Shown here piece by piece: positions 33,196 through 42,987 of a stretch of 64,000 bases of DNA (the stretch's first letter is position 1; every line of letters begins with the position of its first letter). The notes beneath the pieces were generated by a model, which was not told the DNA's origin, ran no database searches, and saw only the letters and a list, made by a program, of their open reading frames with translations. The DNA comes from Intestinimonas massiliensis (ex Afouda et al. 2020) (lineage in GTDB: Bacteria; Bacillota; Clostridia; Oscillospirales; Oscillospiraceae). Position numbers and translations under genes: made by a program. The DNA lies in NCBI RefSeq assembly GCF_900626285.1, contig NZ_LR131148.1, positions 407,877 to 471,876 of the forward strand. Direction: 5' to 3'.

Positions 33196-35320
33196 TACCC
33201 GCTACACCCAGGAACGGGAGCTGTCCTGGCTGCGGTTCAACGAGCGGGTGCTGGAGGAGGCCAAGGACGAGAGCGTGCCGCTGTTTGAGCGGCTGAAGTT
33301 CGCCGCCATCTTTACCAGCAACCTGGACGAATTCTTTATGATCCGGGTAGGCTCCATAAGCGACATGACCCTGTCCAAGCAGACCCACGTGGACAGCAAA
33401 AGCGGCCTGACCCCCGCCCAGCAGCTCCAGGCCATCTTCAAGACGGTGCCCGGCCTGTACAAGCAGCGGGACAAGATCATTGCCCAGCTGGAAAAGCGGC
33501 TGCGCACCTGCAATATCTGCAATCTGTCCCCCGATGAGCTGGACGGCAAGGAGCGCAAGCAGGTGGAGCGGTGGTTCAGGGACTACGTGCAGCCGGTGCT
33601 CTCCCCCATGGTGGTGGACAGCCACCACCCCTTCCCCCATCTGCCCTCCAACAGCCTGACCATCGCCCTCACCCTGCAGATGGAGGGCAGGCAGTGCTTT
33701 GGTCTGGTCCCCATCCCCAAGAATCTGCCCCCCTACCTGCGGCTGGAGGAGCGGGGACTGCGGTATCTGCTCACCGAGCAGGTGGTGCTGGCTTTTGCCG
33801 ACACCCTGTTTGAGAACTGCCAGGTGGAGGAGAAGTGCGTCATTTCGGTGACCCGCAACGCCGACATCAGTCCCGAGGACGAGGACTATGACGTGGGAGA
33901 GGACTTCCGGGCCCACATGCAGAAGGTGCTGAAAAAGCGGGCCCGTCTGGCTCCGGTGCGTCTGGAGATCCAGGGGGAGGCCTCCGCCGAGCTGCAGCAG
34001 TACCTGTGTCAGCGGCTGACCCTCACCCCGGAGCAGGTGTTCCGCTCCAAGAGCCCGCTGATGATGAATTATGTGTATTCTCTGGAGAGCAAGCTGCCCC
34101 AGGAGAGCGCCGCCGCCCTGTGCTATCCGCCCTACACCCCCCAGTGGCCTGCCGGACTGGTGAAGGGGGAGAAGCTGATCCCACAGATCCTGCGGCGGGA
34201 CGCGCTGATGTTCTACCCCTACCAGAGCATGGAACCTTTCCTCCAGCTGGTGCGGGAGGCCGCCAACGACCCGGCGGTGCTCTCCATCAAGATCACCATT
34301 TACCGTCTGGCCTCCACTGCCAAGCTGGTGGAGTACCTGGCCGCCGCGGCGGAAAACGGCAAGGACGTGACGGTGCTCATGGAGCTGCGGGCCCGGTTTG
34401 ACGAGCAGAACAACATCGCCTGGGCCCAGCGCCTGGAGGAGGCGGGGTGTACCATCCTGTACGGCTTTGAGCGGTACAAGGTCCACTCCAAGATCTGCCT
34501 CATCACCCGCCGGGAGAAGGGACACATCCAGTACATTACCCAGATCGGAACCGGCAACTACAACGAAAAGACCGCCAGGATGTATACCGACTTCTGCCTG
34601 ATGACCGCCAGCCCCGCCATCGGTGCCGACGGGACGGCTTTTTTCCAGAACATGGCCATCTCCAACCTGAACGGGGAGTACCACCAGCTGCTGGTGGCCC
34701 CCAACAGTCTGAAGAACAAGCTGCTGGACCTGATGGACGGGGAGATCGAAAAGGCCCGTCAGGGCAAGCCGGCCCGGATTTTCGTCAAGGTCAACTCGGT
34801 GACCGACCGGGCCCTCATTGACAAGCTGGCCCAGGCCAGTCAGGCGGGCGTGCCGGTGACCATGAATGTCCGGGGCATCTGCTGCCTGCGGCCCGGTGTG
34901 CCGGGTCTCACCGACCATATCAAAGTGTTCTCCATCGTGGGCCGGTTCCTGGAGCACCCCCGGATCTACGCCTTCGGCGTGGGGGAGGAGACGAAGCTCT
35001 ATATCGGCTCGGCGGACCTGATGACCCGGAACACCGAGCGTCGGGTGGAGATCGCCTGCCCGGTGCTGGACCCGGCGGTCCGCCGGCAGATCCGCCACTA
35101 TGTGGAGCTGTATTGCTCCGACAATGTGAAGGCCCGGGTACTCCAGCCCGACGGCTCTTATACCCGTGTGGAGCGGCCGGAGGGCGCTCCCGCCGTCAAC
35201 GCCCAGGAGGCGCTGATGGAGGAGGCGAAGCGGGAGGCGCTGGCCGCTGTCCAGACCCCGCCGGTGCAGGAGCGGAAGAAGGGCCTGCTGGCCAGGATCT
35301 TCGGGCGCCGGGAGAAATAA
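33179..35320 (+). CDS. ppk: polyphosphate kinase 1, 713 aa
   Basis: Reversibly transfers ATP gamma-phosphate to polyphosphate. Domains in order are the N domain (ELSWLRFNERVLEEAKD), head domain, and two phospholipase-D-like C domains. The phosphorylated His is His436 in YKVHSKICLI; the second site lies in NTERRVEIACPV. The length is normal. The start lies inside the end of ppx. Confidence 0.97.
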   Translation: MTKEIDTRYTQERELSWLRFNERVLEEAKDESVPLFERLKFAAIFTSNLDEFFMIRVGSISDMTLSKQTHVDSKSGLTPAQQLQAIFKTVPGLYKQRDKIIAQLEKRLRTCNICNLSPDELDGKERKQVERWFRDYVQPVLSPMVVDSHHPFPHLPSNSLTIALTLQMEGRQCFGLVPIPKNLPPYLRLEERGLRYLLTEQVVLAFADTLFENCQVEEKCVISVTRNADISPEDEDYDVGEDFRAHMQKVLKKRARLAPVRLEIQGEASAELQQYLCQRLTLTPEQVFRSKSPLMMNYVYSLESKLPQESAAALCYPPYTPQWPAGLVKGEKLIPQILRRDALMFYPYQSMEPFLQLVREAANDPAVLSIKITIYRLASTAKLVEYLAAAAENGKDVTVLMELRARFDEQNNIAWAQRLEEAGCTILYGFERYKVHSKICLITRREKGHIQYITQIGTGNYNEKTARMYTDFCLMTASPAIGADGTAFFQNMAISNLNGEYHQLLVAPNSLKNKLLDLMDGEIEKARQGKPARIFVKVNSVTDRALIDKLAQASQAGVPVTMNVRGICCLRPGVPGLTDHIKVFSIVGRFLEHPRIYAFGVGEETKLYIGSADLMTRNTERRVEIACPVLDPAVRRQIRHYVELYCSDNVKARVLQPDGSYTRVERPEGAPAVNAQEALMEEAKREALAAVQTPPVQERKKGLLARIFGRREK

Positions 35321-35356
35321 AGAAAATGGCTGTCGTCTCAGACGACAGCCATTTTT
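35321..35356. terminator. bidirectional terminator between ppk and the MATE gene
   Basis: AAAATGGCTGTCGTC / GACGACAGCCATTTT with a three-base loop between convergent genes. Confidence 0.93.
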
Positions 35357-35361
35357 CGCGG

Positions 35362-36726
35362 TCACATGGACAGCAGCCGCTTGCGGCACCAGGCCCGGCT
35401 GTGCCAGCGCCACAGGAAGAGAAGGGCCCGGAAGCACTCGTCGCAGGCCATGGCGATCCACAGACCTGCCAGGCCCAGCCCGGCGGACATGGACAGCAGC
35501 AGGCCGCCGCCCACAGCGGTAAGCCATGCGCTGATGACGCAGATGGTGATGGGGAAGCGGATGTCGCCGCAGGCCTGCAGGGTACGGCACATGACGATAT
35601 TCACCGCCCGGCCCACCTCCAGGGGAATCTCAATGAGCATGATGGTGTGGAACAGGGTCAGCACAGCCACATCGCTGGTGAACAGCCGCAGCAGGGGGGT
35701 ACTGAACAGGAACAGAACCACAGATACGATGGTGGAGATGGTCACTGCCGCCGCCAGGGTAGTCTTGACCCGGCGATCCACCTCGTCGATGCGCTCCGCC
35801 CCCATGAGCCGGGCCACCACCACCTGGGCGGCCTGGGCGATAGCGGAGGCGAACATATAGGTCAGCATGGCGAACATGTTGGCGTACACCCGGGTATTGA
35901 TGACGAACAGGGCGAAGTGGTTGCAGATGGACTGGATGCAGATCTGGGAGAGGTTGTAGGAGATGGACTCGCCGCCGGTGGGCAGGCCGATGCGCAGCAG
36001 CCGCCGCAGCTGGTCGGCGGGGAAGGGGCGCAGGTGGGACAGCCGGATCACCGGGCCGAACCGCCGCCGGAACAGCAGTGCGATGACCACCACGCCGAAG
36101 ACCCGGGAGATATCGCTGGACAGCGCGGCCCCCGCCACACCCAGGGCCGGCAGGCCGAAGGCTCCGTTGATGAGCAGGGCGTTGCCGCCGATATTCAGCA
36201 GGTTCATCAGCACCGAGATGATCATGGTCTCCTTCATCATCTGGCTGCTGCGGAAGAAAGCGGTGAAGGTGAGGTAGATGGACTGGAACACCATGCCGCC
36301 GCCGATGATACGGATGTACAGGCAGGTGTCGGCAAAGATCTCCTCCGGCACCTTCATCAGGTGGAAGATGGGGCCGCACAGGGCGATGAGCAGCCCGCCG
36401 ATGGCCAGACCGAACACGCCGTTGACCACCAGGGAGATGGTGTAGGTCTCATTGACCCGTTTGGTGTCCTCAGCGCCCAGGTACTGGGCAATGAGGATCA
36501 TGGAAGCGGTGCAGATCACCGAAAAGACCAGCAGCAGCAGGCTGGTGATCTGGTTGGCGTTGCCGATGGCCCCCACACCATTGGGGTCGTACCAGCCCAC
36601 CATGATCTGGTCGGCGTTGCCGACCAGCATCTGCAGCAGCAGCTCGATAAAAATAGGCCAGGTAAGGGAGAGAATGGTACCGGGCCGGCGGGGCCGCGCC
36701 GCCGGGGTGCACAGAGCTTTTTCCAT
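35362..36726 (-). CDS. MATE family multidrug exporter, 454 aa
   Basis: Twelve-helix cation-antiport exporter in two six-helix halves; typical stretches are LTWPIFIELLLQMLVGNADQ and GIGLPTGGE-like RIGLPTGGESISYNLSQ. The ATG has AAGGAG five bases upstream. It stands alone behind its own promoter. The convergent-side terminator and the downstream ArsR-like gene do not make an operon with it. The substrate is unknown. Confidence 0.93.
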   Translation of the reverse strand: MEKALCTPAARPRRPGTILSLTWPIFIELLLQMLVGNADQIMVGWYDPNGVGAIGNANQITSLLLLVFSVICTASMILIAQYLGAEDTKRVNETYTISLVVNGVFGLAIGGLLIALCGPIFHLMKVPEEIFADTCLYIRIIGGGMVFQSIYLTFTAFFRSSQMMKETMIISVLMNLLNIGGNALLINGAFGLPALGVAGAALSSDISRVFGVVVIALLFRRRFGPVIRLSHLRPFPADQLRRLLRIGLPTGGESISYNLSQICIQSICNHFALFVINTRVYANMFAMLTYMFASAIAQAAQVVVARLMGAERIDEVDRRVKTTLAAAVTISTIVSVVLFLFSTPLLRLFTSDVAVLTLFHTIMLIEIPLEVGRAVNIVMCRTLQACGDIRFPITICVISAWLTAVGGGLLLSMSAGLGLAGLWIAMACDECFRALLFLWRWHSRAWCRKRLLSM

Positions 36727-36759
36727 GGGAACTCCTTCTCAAATTTTTTCGCACGAAAT

Positions 36760-36787
36760 ATTATAAGAGTTCCAGAATGGAATTCAA
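36760..36787 (-). promoter_or_regulatory. promoter of the MATE gene
   Basis: Minus strand TTGAAT (36787-36782), 16-base spacer, TATAAT (36765-36760). Confidence 0.7.
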
Positions 36788-36841
36788 TAGGGAAAATCCA
36801 TGGCTTTTGGCGGCGTATCAGGGGATCCTTTATTAAAATTC

Positions 36842-36876
36842 CAAAAATGAGGCCCGCCGCGTAAGCGGCGGGCCTC
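36842..36876 (-). terminator. terminator of the ArsR-like gene
   Basis: GAGGCCCGCCGC / GCGGCGGGCCTC with a four-base loop; on the minus strand a T-run (ATTTTTGG) follows. Confidence 0.88.
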
Positions 36877-36882
36877 ATGCAG

Positions 36883-37440
36883 TCACTGTTTCGGCTCTTC
36901 GGCGCGGTAGGCCATAACGACGTATTCCCAGTGCTCCGCGTTTTCCGGCGTGTGGGTGCCGTGGCTGTCCAGGTAGTTGGCCACCAGTTCCGCCAGCTCC
37001 TTTCGCTCCTCCGTGGACAGGTGGAGGGCGCCGAACCGGAGCAGACTGTGCTGGTCCAGTTCCTCCTCAGAATATAAGTGGGTGGTATTGATCATTCCAC
37101 GGAAGACGCCGTCCACCAGATTGGCGGCCATGGCCTCCCGCTCACCCTGAAAGGTGTCCTTTCGCCCCAGATGCAGCCGGATATCCACGTCGTCCAGGGA
37201 GTAGAGCACGACCGGTTCACCGTTCTTTCCCTGCCTGGTCTCCATCAGAACCAGACCGAGATCCACCAGCTTTTTCAGGTGTCCCTGGGTAGAGACGGGG
37301 GACAGGTTCATGCGTCTGGCCACGCCGTTGGCGGACAGGGGGTGGTCCGCAAGACGCAGCAGATGTACGATCTCCTGTCGGACAGGATGCAGCAGAACGC
37401 GGAACTGGCTTTTTTGCTCAAGGTCGATGATTCTGGACAT
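36883..37440 (-). CDS. ArsR-like winged-helix regulator, 185 aa
   Basis: The HTH at about residues 8-85 (LLHPVRQEIVHLLRLADHPL, NGVARRMNLSPVSTQGHLKK) resembles the helix-turn-helix of ArsR/YdfH-type transcription factors. The C-terminal 100 residues are acidic/helical and could sense a ligand; no metal-binding Cys set is seen. ATG (MSRIIDLE) follows AAGGGGGGAG by seven bases; a start nine codons earlier lacks a site. Single gene. Its target is not evident; the MATE gene upstream on the same strand is downstream in transcription order and separately promoted. Confidence 0.82.
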   Translation of the reverse strand: MSRIIDLEQKSQFRVLLHPVRQEIVHLLRLADHPLSANGVARRMNLSPVSTQGHLKKLVDLGLVLMETRQGKNGEPVVLYSLDDVDIRLHLGRKDTFQGEREAMAANLVDGVFRGMINTTHLYSEEELDQHSLLRFGALHLSTEERKELAELVANYLDSHGTHTPENAEHWEYVVMAYRAEEPKQ

Positions 37441-37471
37441 GTACAGGCTCCCCCCTTTTATTGTCATCTTA

Positions 37472-37501
37472 ATGATAACACCGAAAGTTTGCCTGTGACA
37501 A
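37472..37501 (-). promoter_or_regulatory. promoter of the ArsR-like gene
   Basis: Minus strand TTGTCA (37501-37496), 18-base spacer, TATCAT (37477-37472). The box separates this gene from the ABC permease operon upstream. Confidence 0.65.
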
Positions 37502-37551
37502 GAGAAAATGCATATTTTCCTGCAGACGGAAGAGGACTTTTTGGGGAAACT

Positions 37552-38424
37552 TCACCAGGTGGGAAGCCGCCGGTTCCGGGTGTCCAGGGCATCCCGCAGG
37601 CCGTCGCCGATGCCGGCCAGACAGAACACCGTCAGGATGATGCACAGGGCCGGAGGCAGCCAGGCCCAGGGCCGGCCGGTGAGAACGGTCAGGTCGGCGG
37701 CGGCCTTGATGAGGCTGCCCCAGGAGGCCTGGGGTGTGCGGATGCCCACACCCAGAAAGCTGAGGCTGGATTCGGACAGGATGGCCCGGCCCGCCCGCAG
37801 GGGGATGGAGCACCACACCGGGGAGATCACGTTGGGCAGCACGTTGCGCCGCAGGATGAGGGAGCGGCTGGCGCCCAGGGCCCGCACCGCCACAATATAC
37901 TCCTGATCCCGGATGGTGAGGGTATTGCCGTAGACCAGCCGGGCGATGCCCGTCCAGCCCAGCAGGCCCAGTACCAGCACGATGTTCAGGGCGGAGGGGC
38001 CCACCAGAGCCACCAGGCAGAGTACCAGCACGATGCTGGGGAAGGACTGGACGATGTCGGCCAGCCGCATGATCCAGAACTCCCAGGCTCCCCGGCGGTA
38101 GCCGGCCAGCAGGCCAAGGGGTATGCCCACCGCCGCGCTGATGGCGGCGGCGCTCAGGCCGATGAGCAGGGAGACCTGCCCGCCGCACAGCAGCCGTGCC
38201 AGCAGATCCCGGCCCACGTCGTCGGTACCCAGCCAGTGCTCCCGGGAGGGCGGGGCCCAGAAGCCGGCCTCCATATCGCTGGCATTGGGCTCCAGCCCCA
38301 GCAGGGGAGGCAGCAGAAAGACCAGCAGAAGCTCCAGGCAGAGCACGATGAGGCAGAACATGGCCCGCCGATCCCCGCGGAACCGGGCCCAGGGGCTGCG
38401 GGGCAGGTAAGCGTGACATTCCAT
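37552..38424 (-). CDS. peptide/nickel-type ABC transporter permease, DppC-like, 290 aa
   Basis: Second membrane subunit of a dipeptide/oligopeptide-type importer. An N-terminal membrane helix near residue 25 is followed by the extracellular HWLGTDDVGRDLLARLL motif typical of DppC, five more helices and the EAA loop (ALGASRSLILRRNVLPN). ATG (MECHAYLP) is seven bases behind GGAAGGGG and 4 bases after the DppB-like stop. Last gene of the unit; ATPase genes are absent after it. Confidence 0.92.
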   Translation of the reverse strand: MECHAYLPRSPWARFRGDRRAMFCLIVLCLELLLVFLLPPLLGLEPNASDMEAGFWAPPSREHWLGTDDVGRDLLARLLCGGQVSLLIGLSAAAISAAVGIPLGLLAGYRRGAWEFWIMRLADIVQSFPSIVLVLCLVALVGPSALNIVLVLGLLGWTGIARLVYGNTLTIRDQEYIVAVRALGASRSLILRRNVLPNVISPVWCSIPLRAGRAILSESSLSFLGVGIRTPQASWGSLIKAAADLTVLTGRPWAWLPPALCIILTVFCLAGIGDGLRDALDTRNRRLPTW

Positions 38425-38428
38425 GGCC

Positions 38429-39385
38429 CTACCCCTTCCCATACCGCACTCTGGGGTCGGCAAAGCCATACACCAGGTCCAGGAGCAGGTTGGTCAGCAG
38501 CACCGCCAGGGCGATGACCACCGTCACACCCATCACCACCGGGTAATCCCGCTGGGAGATGCCGGAGAAGAGCAGGCTGCCCATGCCGGGCCAGCCGAAG
38601 ATCTGCTCCACCACCACCGAGCCGCCCAGGATATGGGGGATGTGGCTGAGAATGGTGGTGAGTACCGGAACCAGAGAGCCCCGGAAGGCGTGGCGCACCA
38701 TGACCGCGCCGTCGGTCAGCCCCTTGGCCCGGGCGGTGACGATGTAGTCCTGGCCCAGAGCCTCCAGGCAGGCGGCTCTGGTCTGCTTGACCAGCTCCCC
38801 CAGACTGCTGACGCACACCACCCCGGCGGGGAGGATCAGGTGGCGGAGCAGGTCGGGCAGGGAGGTGAAGGTGCCGGCGGTGTACATGCCGTGGGTGGGC
38901 AGCCAGCCCAGGGTGACGGCAAATACAGCGATGCCGGCCAGGCAGAGGAAAAAGCCGGGCACACCGTAGCTGATGAGGCTGAGGACCGAGGTGATCCGGT
39001 CCCAGATCGACCGGGGTTTCCAGGCGGCCAGAATGCCCAGCGGAAGGGCGATGGCCACCGCCAGCACCACCCCGCTGCCGGTGAGCAGCAGGGAGGGGCC
39101 CACCCGCTGGGCGATGAGGCGGCTCACCGGCCGGTCATAGAAGTAGGATTGCCCCAGATTTCCCCGGAACAGTCCGGCCAGCCATTGCACATAGCGGACG
39201 GGCAGAGGCTGGTCCAGCCCCAGCGAGGCCTCCAGCGCTGCCTTGTCCGCCCCGGAGGAGGCTCCCTCACCCATCAGGTCGGTGATGGTGCCGGGGGCCA
39301 GGTTGACCATGAGAAAGACGAGCAAGGTGATCCCGAAAAAGACGGGAATAGCCGTGATGAGACGGCGACGGATATAGCGACCCAT
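38429..39385 (-). CDS. peptide/nickel-type ABC transporter permease, DppB-like, 318 aa
   Basis: First membrane subunit; starts MGRYIRRRLITAIPVFFG with the first membrane helix, as in all DppB proteins. The region GLDQPLPVRYVQWLAGLFRG and the EAA loop (AKGLTDGAVMVRHAFRGSLV) are characteristic. AGGAGG lies 12 bases before the ATG. It follows the binding-protein gene by about 98 bases. Confidence 0.92.
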   Translation of the reverse strand: MGRYIRRRLITAIPVFFGITLLVFLMVNLAPGTITDLMGEGASSGADKAALEASLGLDQPLPVRYVQWLAGLFRGNLGQSYFYDRPVSRLIAQRVGPSLLLTGSGVVLAVAIALPLGILAAWKPRSIWDRITSVLSLISYGVPGFFLCLAGIAVFAVTLGWLPTHGMYTAGTFTSLPDLLRHLILPAGVVCVSSLGELVKQTRAACLEALGQDYIVTARAKGLTDGAVMVRHAFRGSLVPVLTTILSHIPHILGGSVVVEQIFGWPGMGSLLFSGISQRDYPVVMGVTVVIALAVLLTNLLLDLVYGFADPRVRYGKG

Positions 39386-39483
39386 AAGCGTTCGGTTCCT
39401 CCTGCACTTCCGGCCTTGCGGCACGGGCCGCTATGGGCGGCGGCCCTACGGAGGTTTTTTCTGTCTGAATGGGACCGGCCCGG

Positions 39484-41052
39484 TCAGCCGGCCTTAAAAG
39501 TCCACTCCCACACGTTCTCGTTGGAGAAGCTGGAGGAGGGATAGTCGATGTTGTCCACGGTGGGTGACTGGGCGTGGAGGGTGCGGCCGAACCACAGAGG
39601 GATGAAGGGCCGCTCCTGGGCCAGCAGGTCCTGAAGCTGATCCACCAGCGCCTGCCGCTCGTCGCCGCCGGGAGCGGCCTTGATCTGGGCGATCAGGGTG
39701 GTATAGGGGGTCAGATCCGCCACGTGGAAGATGTTGTTGCCCTGGCTGAACCGGCTTTCGGTGAACCAGAGGGGGAGGGCGCCCGGGGTGTGACTGGCGA
39801 TGGCCATGTCGTACTTGCCCTCCGCCATACCGGAGAACAGAGTGGCGGAGTCCACCGTCTCGATGGTGACGGCAACGTCCGCCTCGGCCAGCTGCTGCTG
39901 CATAAGAGCGGCCAGGCCGGAGCGGTTGGAGGTACAGGCCAGGGTATAGGTGGTGCCGTCATAGCCTCCCTCTTCCAGCAGAGCCCTGGCCTCATCCACA
40001 TCCCGGCTCCAGGTAAGGGAACTGGTATATGCCGTCCCGGGGGTCAGGTCGCTGGCGGTAGGCTCACCCAGCCCCTGGGTGGACTGGAGACACAGGGCCT
40101 CCTTGTCCAGGGCCAGGTCGATGGCCCGGCGGATGGCGGAGCTGCCGATGGTCTCGTTGTTGAGCATCAGCTCATAGAAGGTGTTGGGCACCGTGCCCTC
40201 CAGCACTTCGATCCCGCCGTCCTCGGCGGTCTGAAGGTCGTCCGCGGCCAGGTTGCCGCCGAAGGCGTAGTAGTCCAGATCCCCCGCGATCAGGGAGGGG
40301 AGCAGATTGGACTTGTCCATCACGGTGATGACCAGCTTGTCAAAACCGGGCCGCCCCAGCTGATAGTCCGGATTGGCCTGGAGCGTAAGCTGACTGCCGG
40401 GAATCTCCTCCACAAACTTGCAGGGGCCGGAGCCGACAGGGGCCTGCCACAGCTCCAGATCCATGACCTCCGCCGGATCCGTGTCCTCCAGCAGATAGGT
40501 GGGCAGCACGTAGAACTCCCGGTTTCGGTCCAGCAGGAAGTCCTCCGGGGTGGTGGGGGTCTTGAAGGTGAGACGCAGGGTGTATGCATCCGTGGCCTCC
40601 GCGCCCAGAGCCTCCCCCTCGATGGCGGCGCCGTTTTCATCGGTGCCGGCCAGCACATTGAATACTGACCGGCCCAGGGTGGGGCAGTCGGGGTCGGTCA
40701 TCAGGGCGATGGTGTCCGCCCAGTGCTCTGCCGTTACAGGGGTGCCGTCGTGGAAAGCCGCGTTCTCGTCCAGGTGGAACACCACCGACATGCCGTCGTC
40801 GGCGCTCTCCCAGGAAGTTGCCCCCCGGGGATCCAGGGAGCCGTCGGCGTGGACGTAGGCCAGCCGGTCGTAGATCTTGTCACACACAATGCGGGTGTAA
40901 TTGCTTCCCGAAGGGCTGTTGTAGGGCATGAGGGTGTCCCAGGCGTTGGACATGCCGTAGCGCATCACGCTGGCCGCTTGCTGGCTGGGCCTGCAGGCGG
41001 CCAGGGAGAGGAGCAGGATCAGAGTCAGGAACAATACAGTCAGCTTTTTCAA
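39484..41052 (-). CDS. peptide-type ABC transporter substrate-binding lipoprotein, 522 aa
   Basis: SBP family 5 (DppA/OppA). A lipoprotein signal LILLLSLAAC places the lipid Cys near residue 20. The fold includes VFHLDENAAFHDGTPVTAEH, a family-5 signature. Translation starts at TTG behind AAGGAGGGG, only 11 bases after the glmS stop, so it is almost surely cotranscribed with glmS. The ligand is unknown; peptides, muropeptides or metals are possible in this family. Confidence 0.9.
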   Translation of the reverse strand: MKKLTVLFLTLILLLSLAACRPSQQAASVMRYGMSNAWDTLMPYNSPSGSNYTRIVCDKIYDRLAYVHADGSLDPRGATSWESADDGMSVVFHLDENAAFHDGTPVTAEHWADTIALMTDPDCPTLGRSVFNVLAGTDENGAAIEGEALGAEATDAYTLRLTFKTPTTPEDFLLDRNREFYVLPTYLLEDTDPAEVMDLELWQAPVGSGPCKFVEEIPGSQLTLQANPDYQLGRPGFDKLVITVMDKSNLLPSLIAGDLDYYAFGGNLAADDLQTAEDGGIEVLEGTVPNTFYELMLNNETIGSSAIRRAIDLALDKEALCLQSTQGLGEPTASDLTPGTAYTSSLTWSRDVDEARALLEEGGYDGTTYTLACTSNRSGLAALMQQQLAEADVAVTIETVDSATLFSGMAEGKYDMAIASHTPGALPLWFTESRFSQGNNIFHVADLTPYTTLIAQIKAAPGGDERQALVDQLQDLLAQERPFIPLWFGRTLHAQSPTVDNIDYPSSSFSNENVWEWTFKAG

Positions 41053-41063
41053 AAGACCCCTCC

Positions 41064-42896
41064 TTATTCTACCGTAACGGACTTGGCCAGGTTTCTCGGC
41101 TTGTCGATATCGCACCCGCGCTGGAGGGCCACATAGTAGGCGAACAGCTGCATGGGCACCACCTCCAGGGAGGGGAGCAGCAGGGGGTGAGTGTCGGGGA
41201 CGGAGATCACGTGGTCGGCGGTTTTGGCCATCTCAGCCGCCCGGCTGCGGGTGGTGAGACCCAGCACGTCGGCGCCCCGGCTCTTGACCTCCACCACGTT
41301 GCTCATGGTCTTTTCAAACAGGGCGCCGTAGCCCGCCAGAGCCACCACCAGGGTGCCCGGCTCGATGAGGGAGATGGTGCCGTGCTTCAGCTCACCGGCG
41401 GCGTAGGCCTCCGAGTGGATATAGGAGATCTCCTTCAGCTTGAGGGAGCCCTCCAGACCCACGGTGTAGTCCAGGTTGCGGCCGATGAAGAACATGGAGG
41501 GGTGGTTGAAGTAGATGGAGGCGAAATACTGGATGTCGCTGCGGTTGTCCAGGATCTCCTCCATCTTGTCGGGAATGCGCTGGAGCTCCTCCAGAATGGT
41601 CCGGTAGTCCTCCTGGGAGATGGAGCCCAGCAGGTCGGCACAGTACAGGCCGATGAGGTAGATCACCGCCAGCTGGGTGGAGTAGGCCTTGGTGGTGGCA
41701 ACGGCGATCTCCGGCCCGGCCCAGGTGTACAGCACACCGTCGCTCTCACGGGCGATGGTGGAGCCCACCACGTTGACGATGGAGAGCACCTTGGCGCCCA
41801 GCCGTTTTGCCTCCCGCATGGCGGCCAGGGTGTCGATGGTCTCGCCGGACTGGCTGATGACCAGAGCCAGGGTGCGGTCGGTCACGATGGGGTCGCAGTA
41901 CCGGAACTCCGAGGCCAGGGTGACCTCCACCGGTTTGCGCAGCAGCTTTTCCAGAATGTATTTGGCGTTCATGCCCACATGGTAGGAAGAGCCGCAGGCG
42001 ATGATGCACAGCTTGTCCATATCCCGGATGTCCTGGGCGGTGAAGGACAGGCCCTCCAGCACCACCCTGCCGTCCTGGATCCGGGGAGAGATGGTCTTGC
42101 GGATGGCCTCGGGCTGCTCCATGATCTCCTTGGCCATGAAGTGCTCATAGCCGCCCTTCTCAGCGGCGGAGATCTCCCAGTCCACGTGGTGGTGCTCCTT
42201 CTCCACCGGACGCAGGTAGGAATCGTATACCCACAGGTGATCCGGGGTCAGTTCCGCGATCTCCCCGTCGTCCAGATAGCACACATCCCGGGTGTACTTG
42301 ATCAGGGCGGTGACGTCGCTGGCCAGATAGTGGGCTCCCTGGCCGAAGCCCAGGATCAGGGGGGAATCCTTGCGCACGGCGATGAGCCGGTCAGGGCAGT
42401 CGGCGCACAGGATGCCCAGAGCGTAGGCGCCCTGGATGCGGGAGAGGGTTTTGACCACTGCATCCAGCAGGTCGTCCTTATAATAGTATTCCAGCAGCTG
42501 GGCCACCACCTCTGTGTCGGTCTGGGACACGAAGCGGACCCCCTCCGACTGGAGGAACTCCCGCAGGGCTACATAGTTCTCAATAATGCCGTTGTGTACC
42601 ACGGCAAACCGGCCGTCCTGGCTGACCTGGGGGTGAGAGTTCACATCGGAGGGCTCCCCGTGGGTGGCCCAGCGGGTGTGGCCCAGGCCCAGGGTGCCGT
42701 GGACGGTACTGCCGCCCTTGGTCAGATCATAGAGCACTTTCAGGCGGCCCTTGGCCTTCTCCACCTGAAGGCCAAGTTTCGGATCATATACCGCGATGCC
42801 CGCGGAATCATATCCGCGGTATTCCAAACGGGACAGGCCGTCCAACAGGATAGGAGAGGCCTCTTCCCGGCCGACAAATCCAACGATACCACACAT
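41064..42896 (-). CDS. glmS: glutamine-fructose-6-phosphate aminotransferase, 610 aa
   Basis: Makes glucosamine-6-phosphate for peptidoglycan. The mature N-terminus CGIVGFVG gives the Ntn nucleophile Cys after Met removal, so the ATG at 42896 is fixed. The glutaminase domain spans about 1-240. Two SIS domains follow (IACGSSYHVGMNAKY; VISQSGETIDTLAAMREAKR), then the C-terminal KPRNLAKSVTVE. AGGAGG precedes the ATG. There are only about 90 bases to the next gene, too few for a glmS ribozyme; a TATAAT lies at 42929-42934. Confidence 0.97.
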   Translation of the reverse strand: MCGIVGFVGREEASPILLDGLSRLEYRGYDSAGIAVYDPKLGLQVEKAKGRLKVLYDLTKGGSTVHGTLGLGHTRWATHGEPSDVNSHPQVSQDGRFAVVHNGIIENYVALREFLQSEGVRFVSQTDTEVVAQLLEYYYKDDLLDAVVKTLSRIQGAYALGILCADCPDRLIAVRKDSPLILGFGQGAHYLASDVTALIKYTRDVCYLDDGEIAELTPDHLWVYDSYLRPVEKEHHHVDWEISAAEKGGYEHFMAKEIMEQPEAIRKTISPRIQDGRVVLEGLSFTAQDIRDMDKLCIIACGSSYHVGMNAKYILEKLLRKPVEVTLASEFRYCDPIVTDRTLALVISQSGETIDTLAAMREAKRLGAKVLSIVNVVGSTIARESDGVLYTWAGPEIAVATTKAYSTQLAVIYLIGLYCADLLGSISQEDYRTILEELQRIPDKMEEILDNRSDIQYFASIYFNHPSMFFIGRNLDYTVGLEGSLKLKEISYIHSEAYAAGELKHGTISLIEPGTLVVALAGYGALFEKTMSNVVEVKSRGADVLGLTTRSRAAEMAKTADHVISVPDTHPLLLPSLEVVPMQLFAYYVALQRGCDIDKPRNLAKSVTVE

Positions 42897-42987
42897 GTGC
42901 GTTCCTCCTGGCACTTTGACTTAAAACAATTATACAGTATAACACGGATATAAGGAATAGACAATGGAGGAACCGTGGAAATCTCGC

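Noticed and set aside
42897..42987. glmS ribozyme
   Set aside because: Only about 90 bases lie between glmS and the next gene, and the conserved core was not seen.
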